This document shows positions 1 through 11,972 of a stretch of DNA of 64,000 nucleotides, one piece after another. Made by a program: the position numbers and the translations under genes. Numbering within the stretch: position 1 is the stretch's first letter; every line of letters starts with the position of its first letter. The notes beneath the pieces were generated by a model, which had not been told where the DNA came from, ran no database searches, and saw only the letters and a program-made list of their open reading frames with translations. Source of the DNA: Amoebophrya sp. A120 (lineage: Eukaryota > Sar > Dinophyceae > Syndiniales > Amoebophryaceae); contig CAJINV010000002.1 in NCBI GenBank assembly GCA_905178155.1, positions 6,676,476 through 6,740,475 of the forward strand, in the 5' to 3' direction.

Positions 1-2076
1 TGCGATCCAGCCCTACAGGAAGTTGCATCGTCCCGCTCGTCTCTGGTTCAAGATAAAACCATTGTCACGGAAGTGCTCGCTCTCACAACCTCCACGTCTC
101 ATCGGCACCTGTATCGAGATGCAAGCGAAGATATTGATCAACACGAGCTTGCTCCCGCCATTGCCAGCACTGACCCGCATTCCTACGAGGGAATCTTTTA
201 CACGAAACTCTGCAACTGGCTGCATCACTTACTCGTGACCGGGTGGATATTCGTTCCCGATCCCGAGGATGAAAATAACCGGGCGGTCAAACAGTGGCAT
301 CCGTTCCACCTCGCCGTTCAAGCGCTTTTCCAAACGGACGAGGAGACCCGGCGATTTCAGGGCGGCGACCGACAGATGCTGCGCGAACCGTGGTTGGATG
401 ATGATGGGAACCTCGACGTGGGTATCTACTTCCCGACTGCCTGCAAAAGGCTTTTGCAACAGATGTGGGAAAATTTGGATCAAATGGTGTACACGTTCAA
501 CTTTCCCAAGCTGGCGAAGAGCTTTTTAGTGGACGAGGACACATATCACGCTGTGCTTTTGAAGACGTCGGAAGCCGCTTCAACATCTACTGAAGATCAT
601 GTCGTTGTTGCCAAGAAAAATGTTGACTCTCTGTTGCGAAGGAGTAGAAATAGAAAATTAGGATATCAGCTGCACGGTGGTCAACAAGGCGTAGAAAAAA
701 GCGAAAAACCCCCAGAAGCTGCAGATGAAGCACGTACAAGAACTCTAGCACTAGCTGAGCAAGAAGTAACCGACGACGACGTCTGCCCTTTTGTCTTGTA
801 CGGCACCAGCATGGGCGAAATGGACCGCTTTAACGAAGAATTGCAGGAGAGGAGCAGCAGCTGTGGCGCAGTAGCCGGCGCTTCCACTCCTCATGTGGGA
901 CAAGCCAAGTATGCTGCTGCAACAACGACTACCTCTACCGGCGGAGCGACAGGAAGCAGTGGAGCAGCTCCCACCGTGGACTTAATAGAGCCGTTGCGGG
1001 AAGCTTACTTCCGCAACTCCGTTTCGACATCGGGTGCAGCTCGGACTGCCGCAGAAAGCCCTGCTAGACGCCGGGGGTCCACTGCTCTATTTGGGAGACA
1101 TTCCGTGAAGAAGAGCACCAAATTTCCGAGACCAGTGCAGCGGCAGAGTACTAGCGAAGGGCACGGGGAGGAGGGTGCTGCAGGGGCGACTACTGCCTCT
1201 CCTGCTGCTGATGAATCGCATAGTACCCGGGGGGTGGACGAAGTACAATTAGGTGCTGCGGTGCAGCAGGATAAAGAGCTGCGAGATGATGTTCTTGCTC
1301 AGGAACAAAATCAGGAGGACCTAGCACCACGGAAGAGGTTGGAGATTTCGTTCGACGATGCTCAACACCGCGAGGCCTTTCGCGACAGATTTCCTCGCTC
1401 GGAGATTGCTGACCTGGGGTACGATTGGGAACGAGACATCGTCAAGAGCACACGAGATAAATCCCTCTTTTGGGAGAAGGAGCTCCTGGGTGCCAGTTTT
1501 TCTCCGGACCTTGCCCGAGCTTCGAGGCCGAAGTCCATGCGGCTGACTAGGTTGAGGAGAACCGATGCAGATCCAGACTTTCGCGGAAACCTGGCCTCAA
1601 ATAATGTCGTGCACCAGTACGCAAAGACGGTTTTCAACAAGTGGCTGCCCGCTGCGGCGTGCCCAAGTATGACCGCGTTTCAGAAAAAGCTACGCGACGC
1701 GCGCAAAGAGCTGGACGAGGTTGTGGTTTTAGACTTCATGGCGCACTATCGATCCATCCTGTTCTCCCGCCGCAAAGACGACTGCGAACGAATTCTGTTC
1801 GGCAAGGAAAGGAGGCACAAGGGAGGAGCATCTGCAGAGAAAAAAGAGCACAGCGGCAACGTAGAAAACCGGTTTTGCGACTTCGAGAGTGAACACCTCT
1901 GGCAGTGGAGTGTCGTACTCTACTGGGATTGGAACCCGTATGGGACGGTCACGTGGGAAATCGTCCAAATAGAGAGAAATTCTGTGCATGATAAAGAAAA
2001 TATAGATGAAAATCGATACCAGGATGGAGGTCCTCGTACCCACTATTTCGAAGCGGCGTGTCACACACCTCTCTGA
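1..2076 (+). CDS. Unrecognised protein, 3' part of gene
   Basis: The reading frame is open from the first base of the window to a TGA at 2074-2076, so the gene starts upstream; 691 residues are visible. I do not recognise a family. The first ~170 residues and the last ~250 residues look folded: they are rich in Trp, Phe and Tyr and include WLHHLLVTGWIFVPDPED and the C-terminal run HLWQWSVVLYWDWNPYG. Between them lies a low-complexity Ser/Ala/Glu-rich linker of about 250 residues. No membrane segment or signal peptide is visible, but the true N-terminus is missing. The last ~30 residues after WEIVQIERN are of lower quality and could be read-through into an unspliced intron. The next gene begins about 2.2 kb downstream on the same strand. 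The coding call rests on frame length and composition only. Confidence 0.6.
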   Translation, partial: CDPALQEVASSRSSLVQDKTIVTEVLALTTSTSHRHLYRDASEDIDQHELAPAIASTDPHSYEGIFYTKLCNWLHHLLVTGWIFVPDPEDENNRAVKQWHPFHLAVQALFQTDEETRRFQGGDRQMLREPWLDDDGNLDVGIYFPTACKRLLQQMWENLDQMVYTFNFPKLAKSFLVDEDTYHAVLLKTSEAASTSTEDHVVVAKKNVDSLLRRSRNRKLGYQLHGGQQGVEKSEKPPEAADEARTRTLALAEQEVTDDDVCPFVLYGTSMGEMDRFNEELQERSSSCGAVAGASTPHVGQAKYAAATTTTSTGGATGSSGAAPTVDLIEPLREAYFRNSVSTSGAARTAAESPARRRGSTALFGRHSVKKSTKFPRPVQRQSTSEGHGEEGAAGATTASPAADESHSTRGVDEVQLGAAVQQDKELRDDVLAQEQNQEDLAPRKRLEISFDDAQHREAFRDRFPRSEIADLGYDWERDIVKSTRDKSLFWEKELLGASFSPDLARASRPKSMRLTRLRRTDADPDFRGNLASNNVVHQYAKTVFNKWLPAAACPSMTAFQKKLRDARKELDEVVVLDFMAHYRSILFSRRKDDCERILFGKERRHKGGASAEKKEHSGNVENRFCDFESEHLWQWSVVLYWDWNPYGTVTWEIVQIERNSVHDKENIDENRYQDGGPRTHYFEAACHTPL

Positions 2077-4288
2077 TGTCTCGCGTGATTGAAGCTTTTT
2101 ATATAAATATACTACGTCGCGCTGTTTCATCGCGCAATAACACAACTGCACCCTAGCAAGCGGCTCACCGTCACCGATTCTGTTGGCATTTGAAAAAGTA
2201 AAAGCCTGAACTCGGTCATTTTGCATCATGGTCAGCACAGCATTTTTTTGTCAGCCAAAGATAGAAAATGCCTGACCTAGAAATGTACCTTTCCCATCGA
2301 CGATTTCCCACCTGGCACCGTCATATTATGGAAGAACCAGGAACCCCGGGTCCGTTGACTCAAGTGTTACTTATCCGGGTCGAAAACACGCGCGGCAGTA
2401 GCAGAAGCGGGCCGAATGAAAGCCTTATGTTCTACTGAAATGAGAATGAGAATGACTCGATGTAAAAGTGAGTATAAGTCAGCATTCGACGAAAGGGGGT
2501 CTCGATCTGCGTGACTGGGCTTACCGATTTCCTGACGAGCAAGAGAAGCTCTCTGATGGAAAGTAGATGGCCGTAAGCAGTTTCTGTTGCTGTCGTGACA
2601 CTACTGCTGTTGGCAAACGTGTATGATTTGCTTTTGTTTTTTTTCATCCTACTTTATCACCGTAATACGTCCTGGTCCAGTTCATTAAATTCTTCCACAT
2701 TCACATTCGCCAGGACGAAAATCAATATTGTAGAATTTTTATTGCCCCCTACGCCTAACAACCGCAAGCGCCAGGAGTAGGAGAGGGAGATGACAGCAGC
2801 AGCGTGTAGAAGACACCACGTCGCTGTGTGTTTTTTTACCCTGAAGATGGCGCTAACGCTATAAATATGTCCGACGGAAACAGTGATGATGATTATGATA
2901 CATTGACCGCGATCGGTGATAGAATTTTTCTGGGCCTGAACACCAGAGTTGAAAGACGCTGCTCAGGCCTCAGTAGGACCTGGACCTGCCGCGGAAGTGT
3001 CATTCCGTGGCTATTTGATATTTTGTTGAGGTGGCTATTTGATATTTTGTGAGGTTCCAGTGTTTCCAGGTAGAGTTTGCATGCCATCGCCAACCACGCG
3101 GTTGCGGCGATGTTGACTTTTAGGACCTGTCAGCTTTCAGGAACCTGTTGGACATGAGGAGGGGCAAGCACAAGAGGCTTGCTTAGGACCTCTGCGATTG
3201 ATTTAAGTACCAAACAAGGACCATGCAACCAGACTGTACGAAAACAAATGTAAGACGTCATGTTATTTGGCGGGCACGAAACTGCGGTCGAGATCGAGTA
3301 AGAAGAAACATCAGTACAGTAGGTGCGCAGATGTTAACAAGATCTACTGTTCACCCAGCACGACTCGGGCAATGAAGATATGTGTGGTTGTCCAGCAGAA
3401 GGTTTTTGTTCTATGAGGATGATTTATTTGATAACTTGTTCACTGTTGAACAACTGAAAAGAGCGACCCAGCGGAAAACTTTTCCGGTCAAAAGTCATGC
3501 GTCGTCTCTTGTCTGTCGCTTACGAAGTCGTCACGGAAAAAATGTATGTCGATAGCCTGAAGAACCTTGTATGTCGACGTTCTAAAGATGAGGATCCACC
3601 TAGATCATTATGATTCATTGGCCGCTTTTATTTTTGTGATGTGTAGTTTACTCTTTTGCCGTTCGGTTAGTTTTGTTGTGACTGAAGATGCATCCTACTG
3701 ACCGCGATAGTCGTTCCCGTCTTTGAGAGGAGGTTATGTAAAAATTATTCTGCGTGCCCTCTCACTCTCTTGGAAGTAGGCGGCGCCTTTGAAAGATGTT
3801 TTTGTCTGCTCATCGATTCTCTTGCTCGCACACAATGCGTTCGATGAGCTGCCCCGTCTTGCTCGTTATTGCCTAAGCGGTGTTACAGGTTTTGTCGGTG
3901 TGGCAAGATCTTCGTCCTCGTCTGTGTTTGTTGCTGGCGCGTGTTCGGCTTTTTTCGTCGCATGACTCGTCGCTACTCGTCGCCAATGAAGAAAGATGAA
4001 GAAAGACCGGGTGATGTCAGCAAGAAACTCGAGGTCCCTATCTCGGGTTCCTCGCTGGAGCAGTGTGACTGCAGTGCCTGTTCTTGACGACGAAGCAGTG
4101 ACTGACTATCAATAGCGAAGAGGAAGAAACACCAAGCTTCACTTCTAACCTGCGAAGTCGGGCATGAAACGAAGATAAACGTGATCAAAAGGACTTCGTC
4201 GTCGTCCACTTCCGGTGCTGCACTGGACATCCTGCCACTGTGTTGCTGCAGCCGAGCTCCGTCCAGTTCATCCATTGTGCCCAGAACT
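2077..4288. other. Intergenic region, no gene seen
   Basis: About 2.2 kb of AT-richer sequence with only short reading frames on both strands. Around 3004-3053 the phrase GGCTATTTGATATTTTGT occurs twice in tandem. The 3' part must hold the promoter and 5' untranslated region of the next gene; the frame of that gene is open from about 4181, but the first ATG is at 4289. I see no RNA gene or mobile element. Confidence 0.5.
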
Positions 4289-7200
4289 ATGACTTCTCTG
4301 CCATCAAGTTCAAATAAACACCCGGCTGGCCAGGCCCGCCCAGTCGATATTCTTCCGCAGGTCGCTGCACGAGAAGCTGCCGCTGCCCAAGCCACAGATA
4401 GAAGAGCGAAGACGTTGGAACGAGATAAGAGCCGTGCCGAACAAAGAAGAACTCCAAGGCAAACAGACGAGGAAATAGCTGTGGTGCGGGAGGAAACAAG
4501 TAGAATGCAGAAGTCCACTTCTTACGACCGGCAACCTCAAGGTGTTGACAATAGAGATGACCTGGGGTTGCCTGCTACTGCTTCATCCACTTGGAATTCA
4601 TCAAGCGTGTTGGCGGGCGCAGGGGTGTCTCATGCGGCGATGATTTGTCAGAGCGGGAGCAAGAATGCGCAGGAGCCTGGCAAAGAACAAAAAGCGAAAG
4701 CGTCGGAAAACAAGACTGACCCCAGCAGGACGAAAAGTTTGGGCAGTTTTTGCATGCAGCGTGATGCGGCTACACCAGCAAACTCTTGCAGCACCCGCTC
4801 CACACAAGGACGACCCGCGCTCGCACTAGTAGAGAAAGCCGAAGAGGAGCATAGAAAAAACAGCGAAGCGAGACGCACTACACACAGCAGTGAACAAGCG
4901 GCAAAAATTGAAACAGAAATGGGGGTGGAAACAAGAAACATAACCGATGTTGAAGCAGAAAGAATACCCAACGCCGAGCAGCGCTCCGCTACGTTCAAGT
5001 TTCTGACCACGGATAAAGCGAACAAACACGGGAACAATGCGGACAAACAGGAGCTGAAACCCTCTACTCTCGTCCGGGGTCCAGCAGCTACACCAGGTAC
5101 AAAAACAAAAACAACAATGATACTCTGTATCAAGATGCTCAGGATTTTTTTCCTCTCCCTCTTCTTCCTATACCTCTTCGTAAAGTCCTATGTGCTATTC
5201 CTGCCCACAACAGTCCTGAACGGAGCGGGACAAAATAAAACTGGGAATGGCCCAGGAGTTACGTCGTCCGGTAACCTAGCATTTCCATCGATCGCAACAA
5301 TCATACCATCAATGCTGCAGTTTTTGGTTCAGAAGCCGAAAGTGTACTATCGCAAAAGGGAATTAGGAGAAGAAGGAGTTAATCCTAGATACAACGAAGA
5401 GCAGGTGAACGGGGACCACGACCACTTGATCGACGAGAGCAAAACACGGATACTGAAAGCAGGAGACAGCAATTCCGCCGCCCAGCAGCACGCGCAAAAC
5501 GGAGCTGTTAGTAGTGGCGCAACTTCCACCGCGAATGAGCAAAGCGCCGACATGTGTCCGTGCCCGGCGGCGACCTACCACTGGCACATGCTCCGGAAAC
5601 GGACGGCGCAGAGCTACGAGTGGCACGGCACGGGCAGGGTCCCGCTGTTCTACGCGAATTTGGATCGAAGTAAGGGGAGGAAAATCCGGATGGACTACGT
5701 GCTGGGTGGGGGGACCACCACGGCGTCGCTCAACGGTCAGCAGCAGAATGGCGGTCTTACTGCGTCCACATCTGGAACATCAAGTAGTGTCGCAGGAGGA
5801 ACATCACCAGAAGCTGCAACATCTTCACCAGTAGCGGAACAAAGCACTGCCGCAAACCAGATTGAGCAGATTCCCTCCTACGGCGCTGCGCCGGTGATGC
5901 GCGTGCCGGGACTGGATCAGAGAAATTTGGAGAACTGGGTGCAACACAATCTGTTCACCCCCGACGATATCCTGTGCAAAAGTATCGTGCTCGCAGTAAT
6001 TGGAATTGCTATCATGCATTACTTCTAGGTAAATCAGCATTACAAATTCCATTCTTCTTCTTGAAAAAATTTGTGATGCAATTTATACTAGTACGATACT
6101 TTTGCAATGCATAGACGAGTACCTCAACAAGTACTTCCGGTGCAACATCCCCCGTCGCCCCGGCGAGTTTGGCGCCACCATGTCGCACCTGAAGCAAGTC
6201 TGGGCGGCGTACGCCTGGTTCGTCGAGCGCTCCTTTCCGGCGATGAAGGAAAAACTCCGGAAAGAGGTGGCGGACACGCTGGCGGAAAGCAGGCGCGCGG
6301 AGCAAGAGTCGGGACTCGCGAACTCCGACCAGCCGACCACACCCCCATTTGAAGACAATTCCAATGTGGATGACGAGAACCTGATGAAAACAACCAAAGA
6401 GCGCGCGGCAACTCCAGAGCCGCTCGCGACGAAACTCCCAACAGTCGATTTGGCGCACGAGCGCGGACCGCCAAAAGCGGAGGTCGGCAGTGGCGGGGCC
6501 GGCGCAGCAGCAGCAGGAGGTCTTCAACCATCTTCGCCCACTTTATCCGGGGAAGGTGTGGCAGGAGACGCTGGTGGTCAAGGTGCAGAAGGGGCCGGCG
6601 CGGGTGCTGCAGCTGCTATGATGTCCTCCGGTCGTACGACCACGGAGCCAGGCTCCTCAGATGTGGGCGGCCCCCGACGTCGCTTAGATGAAAATAACGA
6701 GAAGCGAAAACTTGGGAGAGATGAGCAACGGAATTACCACTATTACAACAAAAAACTCCCAACAACCTGGTGGTTCGACGATCCCAAGTACCGCAACGCG
6801 CTCGGGGAGCTCGTCGACTGGACACTGCGTATGGACGATAAGGTGTTCTACGGGCATCTGTCCCCCGAAGACCGCAAGTTCGCGGCGATGTTTTTCGAGG
6901 ACGACACCTCGACCGCGAGCCGGGACATCGGGTGGGGAGAGATCACGGTGACGGACTTTGCGGACGCGCTGGATGTGTACGACGCCAATTGGGAAACCCT
7001 GCGTCTAGGTTCCAACAACTGCGACGTGCCGTGGCACGTGAATCTCGGCGCAAAATTGCCCTTCTCCGAGTCGGTTTTCGCCAAGGATAACATCGAGTGC
7101 TTCGGCGCGACCTCCTACATGGTCAGCGTCCGCGGGATGCGCCGGCTGTTGAAGCAGTACCTGGTCTCGCAGCACGGCGTGGCCATCGTGGGGCGGGATT

Positions 7201-10200
7201 TGGAGCGCAAAATGCGGCTGCTGGCCGAAAGCGAGAACAAGCCGAAGGCGCCCCAGATCGGAGACAGCAGCGTAACTATCACGGACGACACCGACGCGCC
7301 ATGGGAGGCTTGGTATAAAGTTTTTTTCTGAGGTGCACATTGATTGCAAAATTTTTCCATTGTCAAACTCTTACTGCTTGCGCATTTTTTGCTGCAAAAT
7401 TGTCGTCATTATCATGAGTATAATATTCTTCACGACACAGCCCTAGACCTAGCAACGGCTGACTGAAATATTAAACAGGGGTGAAGACATGCTTGTGATG
7501 CAGTACACAGAAGCGGATTGCACCCGAGACGAATTTTGGTGCCACGGGAACATGTATTGTCTGCAAGAAAAGCACCGGCACTATTCGACGCCCGTGAAAG
7601 AAGTTTGCGCGGAGAAACTGCGGTCGCTCGAGCGGGAAGTCGCCGATTACAAGGCCAGCTTGAAGAATTTGACGCGTCTGGGCGTCCTGGACAGTGGCAC
7701 AAAAAAGTCGCTCGAGATGAAGATCACGGTTGCCGACCGCGCGTACCACTGGAACGTGGACCAGTGCGAGCCAACGCGGCGCAAGAAGCAACAGCACTGG
7801 TTTTCGTGCGTGGACAAGGTGATCCGGAAAGACCCGCGGGTCTTGCAGTTGAAGCACGACTACAAGTACAGCGTGCCGAAATTCAACATCACCAGCTTCG
7901 AGGGGATTTACCCCGTCGCCGACATCTTGATGTTTCAAGAGGCGATCAACAAGGAGCACGGGTACCGCTTGTTGCACAACTACATCTTCGAGTCCATCTT
8001 CGAGATCGAGCCGGTTTTGTCCCACGGACACATCCCGACCGCGTTGGATGACCAATTCGCCAAAGCCGGAACGATTTCGACGCTGAAGGCGCGGGAGATG
8101 GTCGTGAATTGGATGGTGGATGTCGTAATGGCGCAGGGATTCAACGCCGGCACGGCAGCGGGTCTTCCGCAGGACCGAGCAGGTGGAGCGACAGGAAGTG
8201 CAACGGGGGCGACGACCGGCACGGCAGCTGGTGGCGCGCAAAAAAGCAGCACAAACCCGTTCGCTTTCATTTCCAAAACAAAATCCTCCACATCAGACGC
8301 GAATCAGCACAGCAAGAACCCGGTAGTTAACATGACGGAGGTCCACACCACTATCCAGGAGTGGAAGTGGCTCTTGAAGCGCGGCGCGCAAAATCTGCAC
8401 TGGGTCGGGCAAGAGCAATGCGTGTACTACGTAAACCTTGACCGGTCAAAGCGGCGCCGGCGCCGCATGCGGTTGCTGTTGGGAGACAAGGGGAAGCGGG
8501 TCCGCGCGCTCGACCATTACGACAGTACACGGTGGGAACTTCTGTCCACTATTCCTACTCCCGACGAGCTGGCCAACAAGAAACCCACCAGGCACAACCG
8601 GATTGGCGAACACGCGCTGACGTTAAGTCACCTCTTCGCGGTGTGGATCGGTTTTCTCGACTACGTCGCGCTCTGGCAGCAAACCCCGGGGGGCGGGGGA
8701 CTCATGGGCGGGGGAATGATGAGTGCGACCAGTGTGAACGAAATCAAGCCGCGGCACTACGGGAAAATGGTCAACGTGGTCGCTTCTGCGGACCAGCGAG
8801 CAGCGCCGTCGGCCGCCGAGGTGTACCGGAACGACGTGAATGGATTTGAGAAAAAGGCCAGTAAACCGGCGAAACAGGGGGTCGTTGGGAAACCGGGCGG
8901 GAAGGCACTTCTACGGGGGAAAGAAGGAGGGAAAAAGCGACGCGGTCTGCGGCAGTTGGAAGAAGAGCAAAATCTTTCAAAACCCCAGCAGGGCGATGAT
9001 ATTTTTGAGTTCGAGAAGAAGTTTGTGCCCAGCAAGCAAGAGCAGCAACAGAGGAAAGCCTGGATGTCCACACTTGGTGAAAGAATATTCAACAAAACAA
9101 ATCACAACTCAACCGCAGCTGGTTCATCTCTTGGTTCCAGAACAGCCGTTGTAGCACGGACACCTCGGAATGAAGATCCATCTTTGAAAGCAGTTACCAG
9201 CAGTCAAAAAGCCTCCGGGCAACATCTCAGGAAAAAGTACAGTCAAGCGGTAACCAGCGGCACGAAGAACGATAAGGCGGCACACAACAGTACGGTTAAC
9301 GCAACGACTTCCTCCCTGGTTCCGCAGGCTGTCTACCAGTACGTGATGAAAAACAAAAAGGAATTTCCTGAATTTTTCTCCCTGCTGCAGGACTTGGAAC
9401 CAGATTTTCTCCATTTGCAAGAAGGTCATGAAGAAATAGTGTCCTCCTCCTCGTCCCAAAATGGTGCTAGTACAACTACAGCTTCAAGTGGTATTAAGTC
9501 TGGCTCTACTTCTAACCAAGACTGCGGCCCGTCGGGTTCCGTGGCCGCCAAGAATCTTCGAAAACTGCAAGGTGCGTTCCTTCCAGGCGGCTCCAGCGGC
9601 ACGGACACCTCCAACGGTGTGGGGGGCGCAAGTCGGTCCGTCTCTTCCTCCGTTTTTCCGCGGGAAACGTACGAGCAGGCGATGCGGATGTTGAAGCTAT
9701 CGCAGGAAAAAGGTGTTACAGTTACGCATTTGTTGGAGTTTCTGCATCACAAAGTTGCTCGACATGGGAACGAAAACCTGTGATGCGCACACTATAAGGG
9801 AAAACACGAATGAAATCATGAGGTTGGCAAGCATTTCCTGCATGACAGAGGTTGTTTGTCTTGCTTGTCTCCCATCAGAGTTTGTAGCTGTGACATGTTT
9901 TTCTCACGATAGAAGCAGTCCGACGACGAGTTCGTCAATGATGCGATCCGCAAAAAGCTGCACCAGCACGCCATGACCATCGTCGAGGACGACATTTCCA
10001 CCGGGGCGCACGACATTGGATACGGAAAGCTCACGTTGTCCGACCTGCGGGACGCCATCTATCGCTACGACGACCAGTGGCAGACCCTCCGCCTCGGGAC
10101 GAGCAACTGCGACCCGGCCGGCGGCAGCTGGAACGCGAGCTTCGTGCTGTTCGTAGAAGACCGGAACCCGCGGCAGTGCTACGGCGCCGTGGCCTACATG

Positions 10201-10795
10201 GTGTCGATTTTGGGCATGAAAAAACTCCTGAACACCTTCCTGGTGTCCGTCCACGAACCGCACTCGGCCGAGTATGGCGTTCTCAAACGTTACATTCTCA
10301 ACTGTTACAGGGATTTGTAATGCAAGAACAGCAATAATGGATATGGAAGTGGCATTATTGCAGCTTTCGCATCACAGATTTTCCACAGATTTAGATGCTG
10401 TTTAGCCCTTCGAAAATTTGTCATGCTACCCACCTTGATCAAGTGGAGGCTGATGGCAATTTTGCATGACAAATCCGTGTAACAGTTGAGAATGTAACAG
10501 TTGAGAATGCCACACCGAGGGACACACACTGCAGTACGGGCACTTCGAGCCGAAATTTGACCTGACCAGGTTCACCGGAAAGTACCCCGTGGCGGACCTA
10601 CTCATGTTTTCCAACGAGAACGCGTGGCGCACGCAAACCGCCTTTCTGTTCGAGTCGGTCGTCGAGCCGGATCCGGTGCTCAAGCACGGGCACGTCAAAA
10701 AAGACCGCGAGGAGGCCTTGATTCTCGACGGAATCATGAACAGCTACCGGGCGAGAGAGCAGGGGATCGACATGAGGCTGAACGTTTGGAAATAG
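4289..10795 (+). CDS. Type II membrane protein with two GT25-family glycosyltransferase modules
   Basis: Five exons are modelled: 4289-5967, 6119-7312, 7479-9753, 9913-10272 and 10520-10795. Their sum is 5784 nt (1927 aa). The start is the first in-frame ATG. A hydrophilic tail of ~275 residues precedes one membrane segment (~277-306), giving a type II Golgi/ER topology. Module 1 has the family-25 nucleotide-sugar motif NLDRSKGRK (457-465), the GEFGATMSHL motif (575-584), an acidic EDD (820-822) and the late GATSYMVSVRGMRRLL motif. Module 2 repeats these: NLDRSKRRRRRM (~1277), GEHALTLSHL, EDD (~1741-1743) and GAVAYMVSILGMKKLL. Both modules end in a shared tail with FExIxExEPVLxHGH-type sequence. 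GT25 enzymes transfer sugars to LPS or to collagen hydroxylysine; the substrate here is unknown. Introns 1 and 4 are introner elements; 7313-7478 is GT-AG. The acceptor of the third intron could be 9912 or 9915. Confidence 0.82.
5968..6113 (+). mobile_element. Introner element, family A, copy 1
   Basis: This 146-bp element begins TATCCTGTGCAAAAGTATCG and ends with its inverted counterpart CGATACTTTTGCA plus ATGCATA. It is flanked by the 5-bp direct repeat GACGA (5963-5967 and 6114-6118). Removing the element with one repeat restores the glycosyltransferase frame (PDE-YLNKYF). No GT-AG choice exists; sliding the junction gives AC...AG. Confidence 0.88.
10273..10514 (+). mobile_element. Introner element, family B, copy 1
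   Basis: A 242-bp element starts TATGGCGTTCTCAA and ends TTGAGAATGCCACA, an inverted pair, flanked by the direct repeat CCGAG (10268-10272 and 10515-10519). Excision joins HSAE to GHTLQYGHFEPKFD in frame, matching the corresponding part of module 1. The 3' end carries TAACAGTTGAGAATG twice, as if the terminus had been duplicated. Internal TTTGCATGACAAATCC motifs are shared with the other families. Confidence 0.87.
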
Positions 10796-11972
10796 GTGGC
10801 TACACTTTGGTTGTCTACAACGGGAAGAAGTCATTTTTCAGGGTACAAGTAGTTGAAGTTACAGTTAAGCCACTTGGGTATTTCAAAGCACGTTCTTTTT
10901 TTCAAACGATCACTTTTATCAAAAATCTACACTCACTACAGTGCTGTCCTGTCCTCGTAGTTTGCGATGTGTAATTTTCTCCATCACTTTTTAAAACTGA
11001 ATCTACGCATCAGCTGCATCTGCATCAAAGGCACATCGTGGTTGGTTGCATCAGCGCAAAATGCAGTTTAATACTCACTCAAGCAAAAGACTTGTCATGA
11101 ACGTGCTGTATCTATTTTCCGCCGCCGCATCGGCAGCAACTTGGATTTACCTCGCGAAACTGCATTTCTCTCAATTTTGCATTTTATGATGAGGTAGCAA
11201 AAAAAAAGGCAGCGCTCTTCGACACCAGCTGCGGCTTTTGCATCCGGTTTACGAAATCCAGGCCATTGTTCTAGGGCACGTATTTGTATTTTTTCCATGT
11301 ACCCACTAGCTGTAGGGCTGGGGTACTTCTGGTGGTCCGTCATTTACTCTGTCTGCACTTCCTTTTTTTGTGTGAGAAATTTTCTTTCTTGTGCTGAGAT
11401 GATGAGTCGAGCGAAGTGGCAAGTGCGAAACAAGTGATTTTGAATGATTGTTTTTCCCGAGACGACGAATAGTGCCTGTGTGTCACTCAGTTTGTGTTGT
11501 AGTATTTGTGGTTGTTTCTTTCTCTCTTCTAGAGCTCCAGGAGAAGTCTTGGTCTTCAGTCGTATTGTCCTGGTGGCTCTGTTTCGCACTTTCCACAACC
11601 ATTTGCTACCACGCAGTCAGTTGAACCCCAACAATGCCCATGCGATTTTGCTCCATAGTTCACGCCCTGTCTAACCCTGAAATTCCCAGAAAAATATAGT
11701 TTTGAACACACAAATACGATTTTTGCCCACTTGGTATCAACACAGTTCTGAACTACGACCAGCAAAACGCATATCTTCCTCGCACTTCCGACTTTCTTCC
11801 TGTGTCCTCGTTCTGTATGATAGTACAGTGCACGAGACAGGAATAGACTACATCAAGTCGCGGCGATCAACATCAATCGCGGTTCTTGCATCTTCCGCAA
11901 GCCGACGTCTTCGGCTGACGCGGAGAAGTCTCTCGAAGTCTGCGAGGTGTCGCCGACGAGGCAGAAGTCTCT
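10796..11972. other. Intergenic region, no gene seen
   Basis: About 1.2 kb between two same-strand genes. Only short overlapping frames occur, with no conserved motif, RNA gene or repeat that I can support. It should contain the 3' end of the glycosyltransferase transcript and the 5' region of the ATP-grasp-like gene. Confidence 0.5.
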
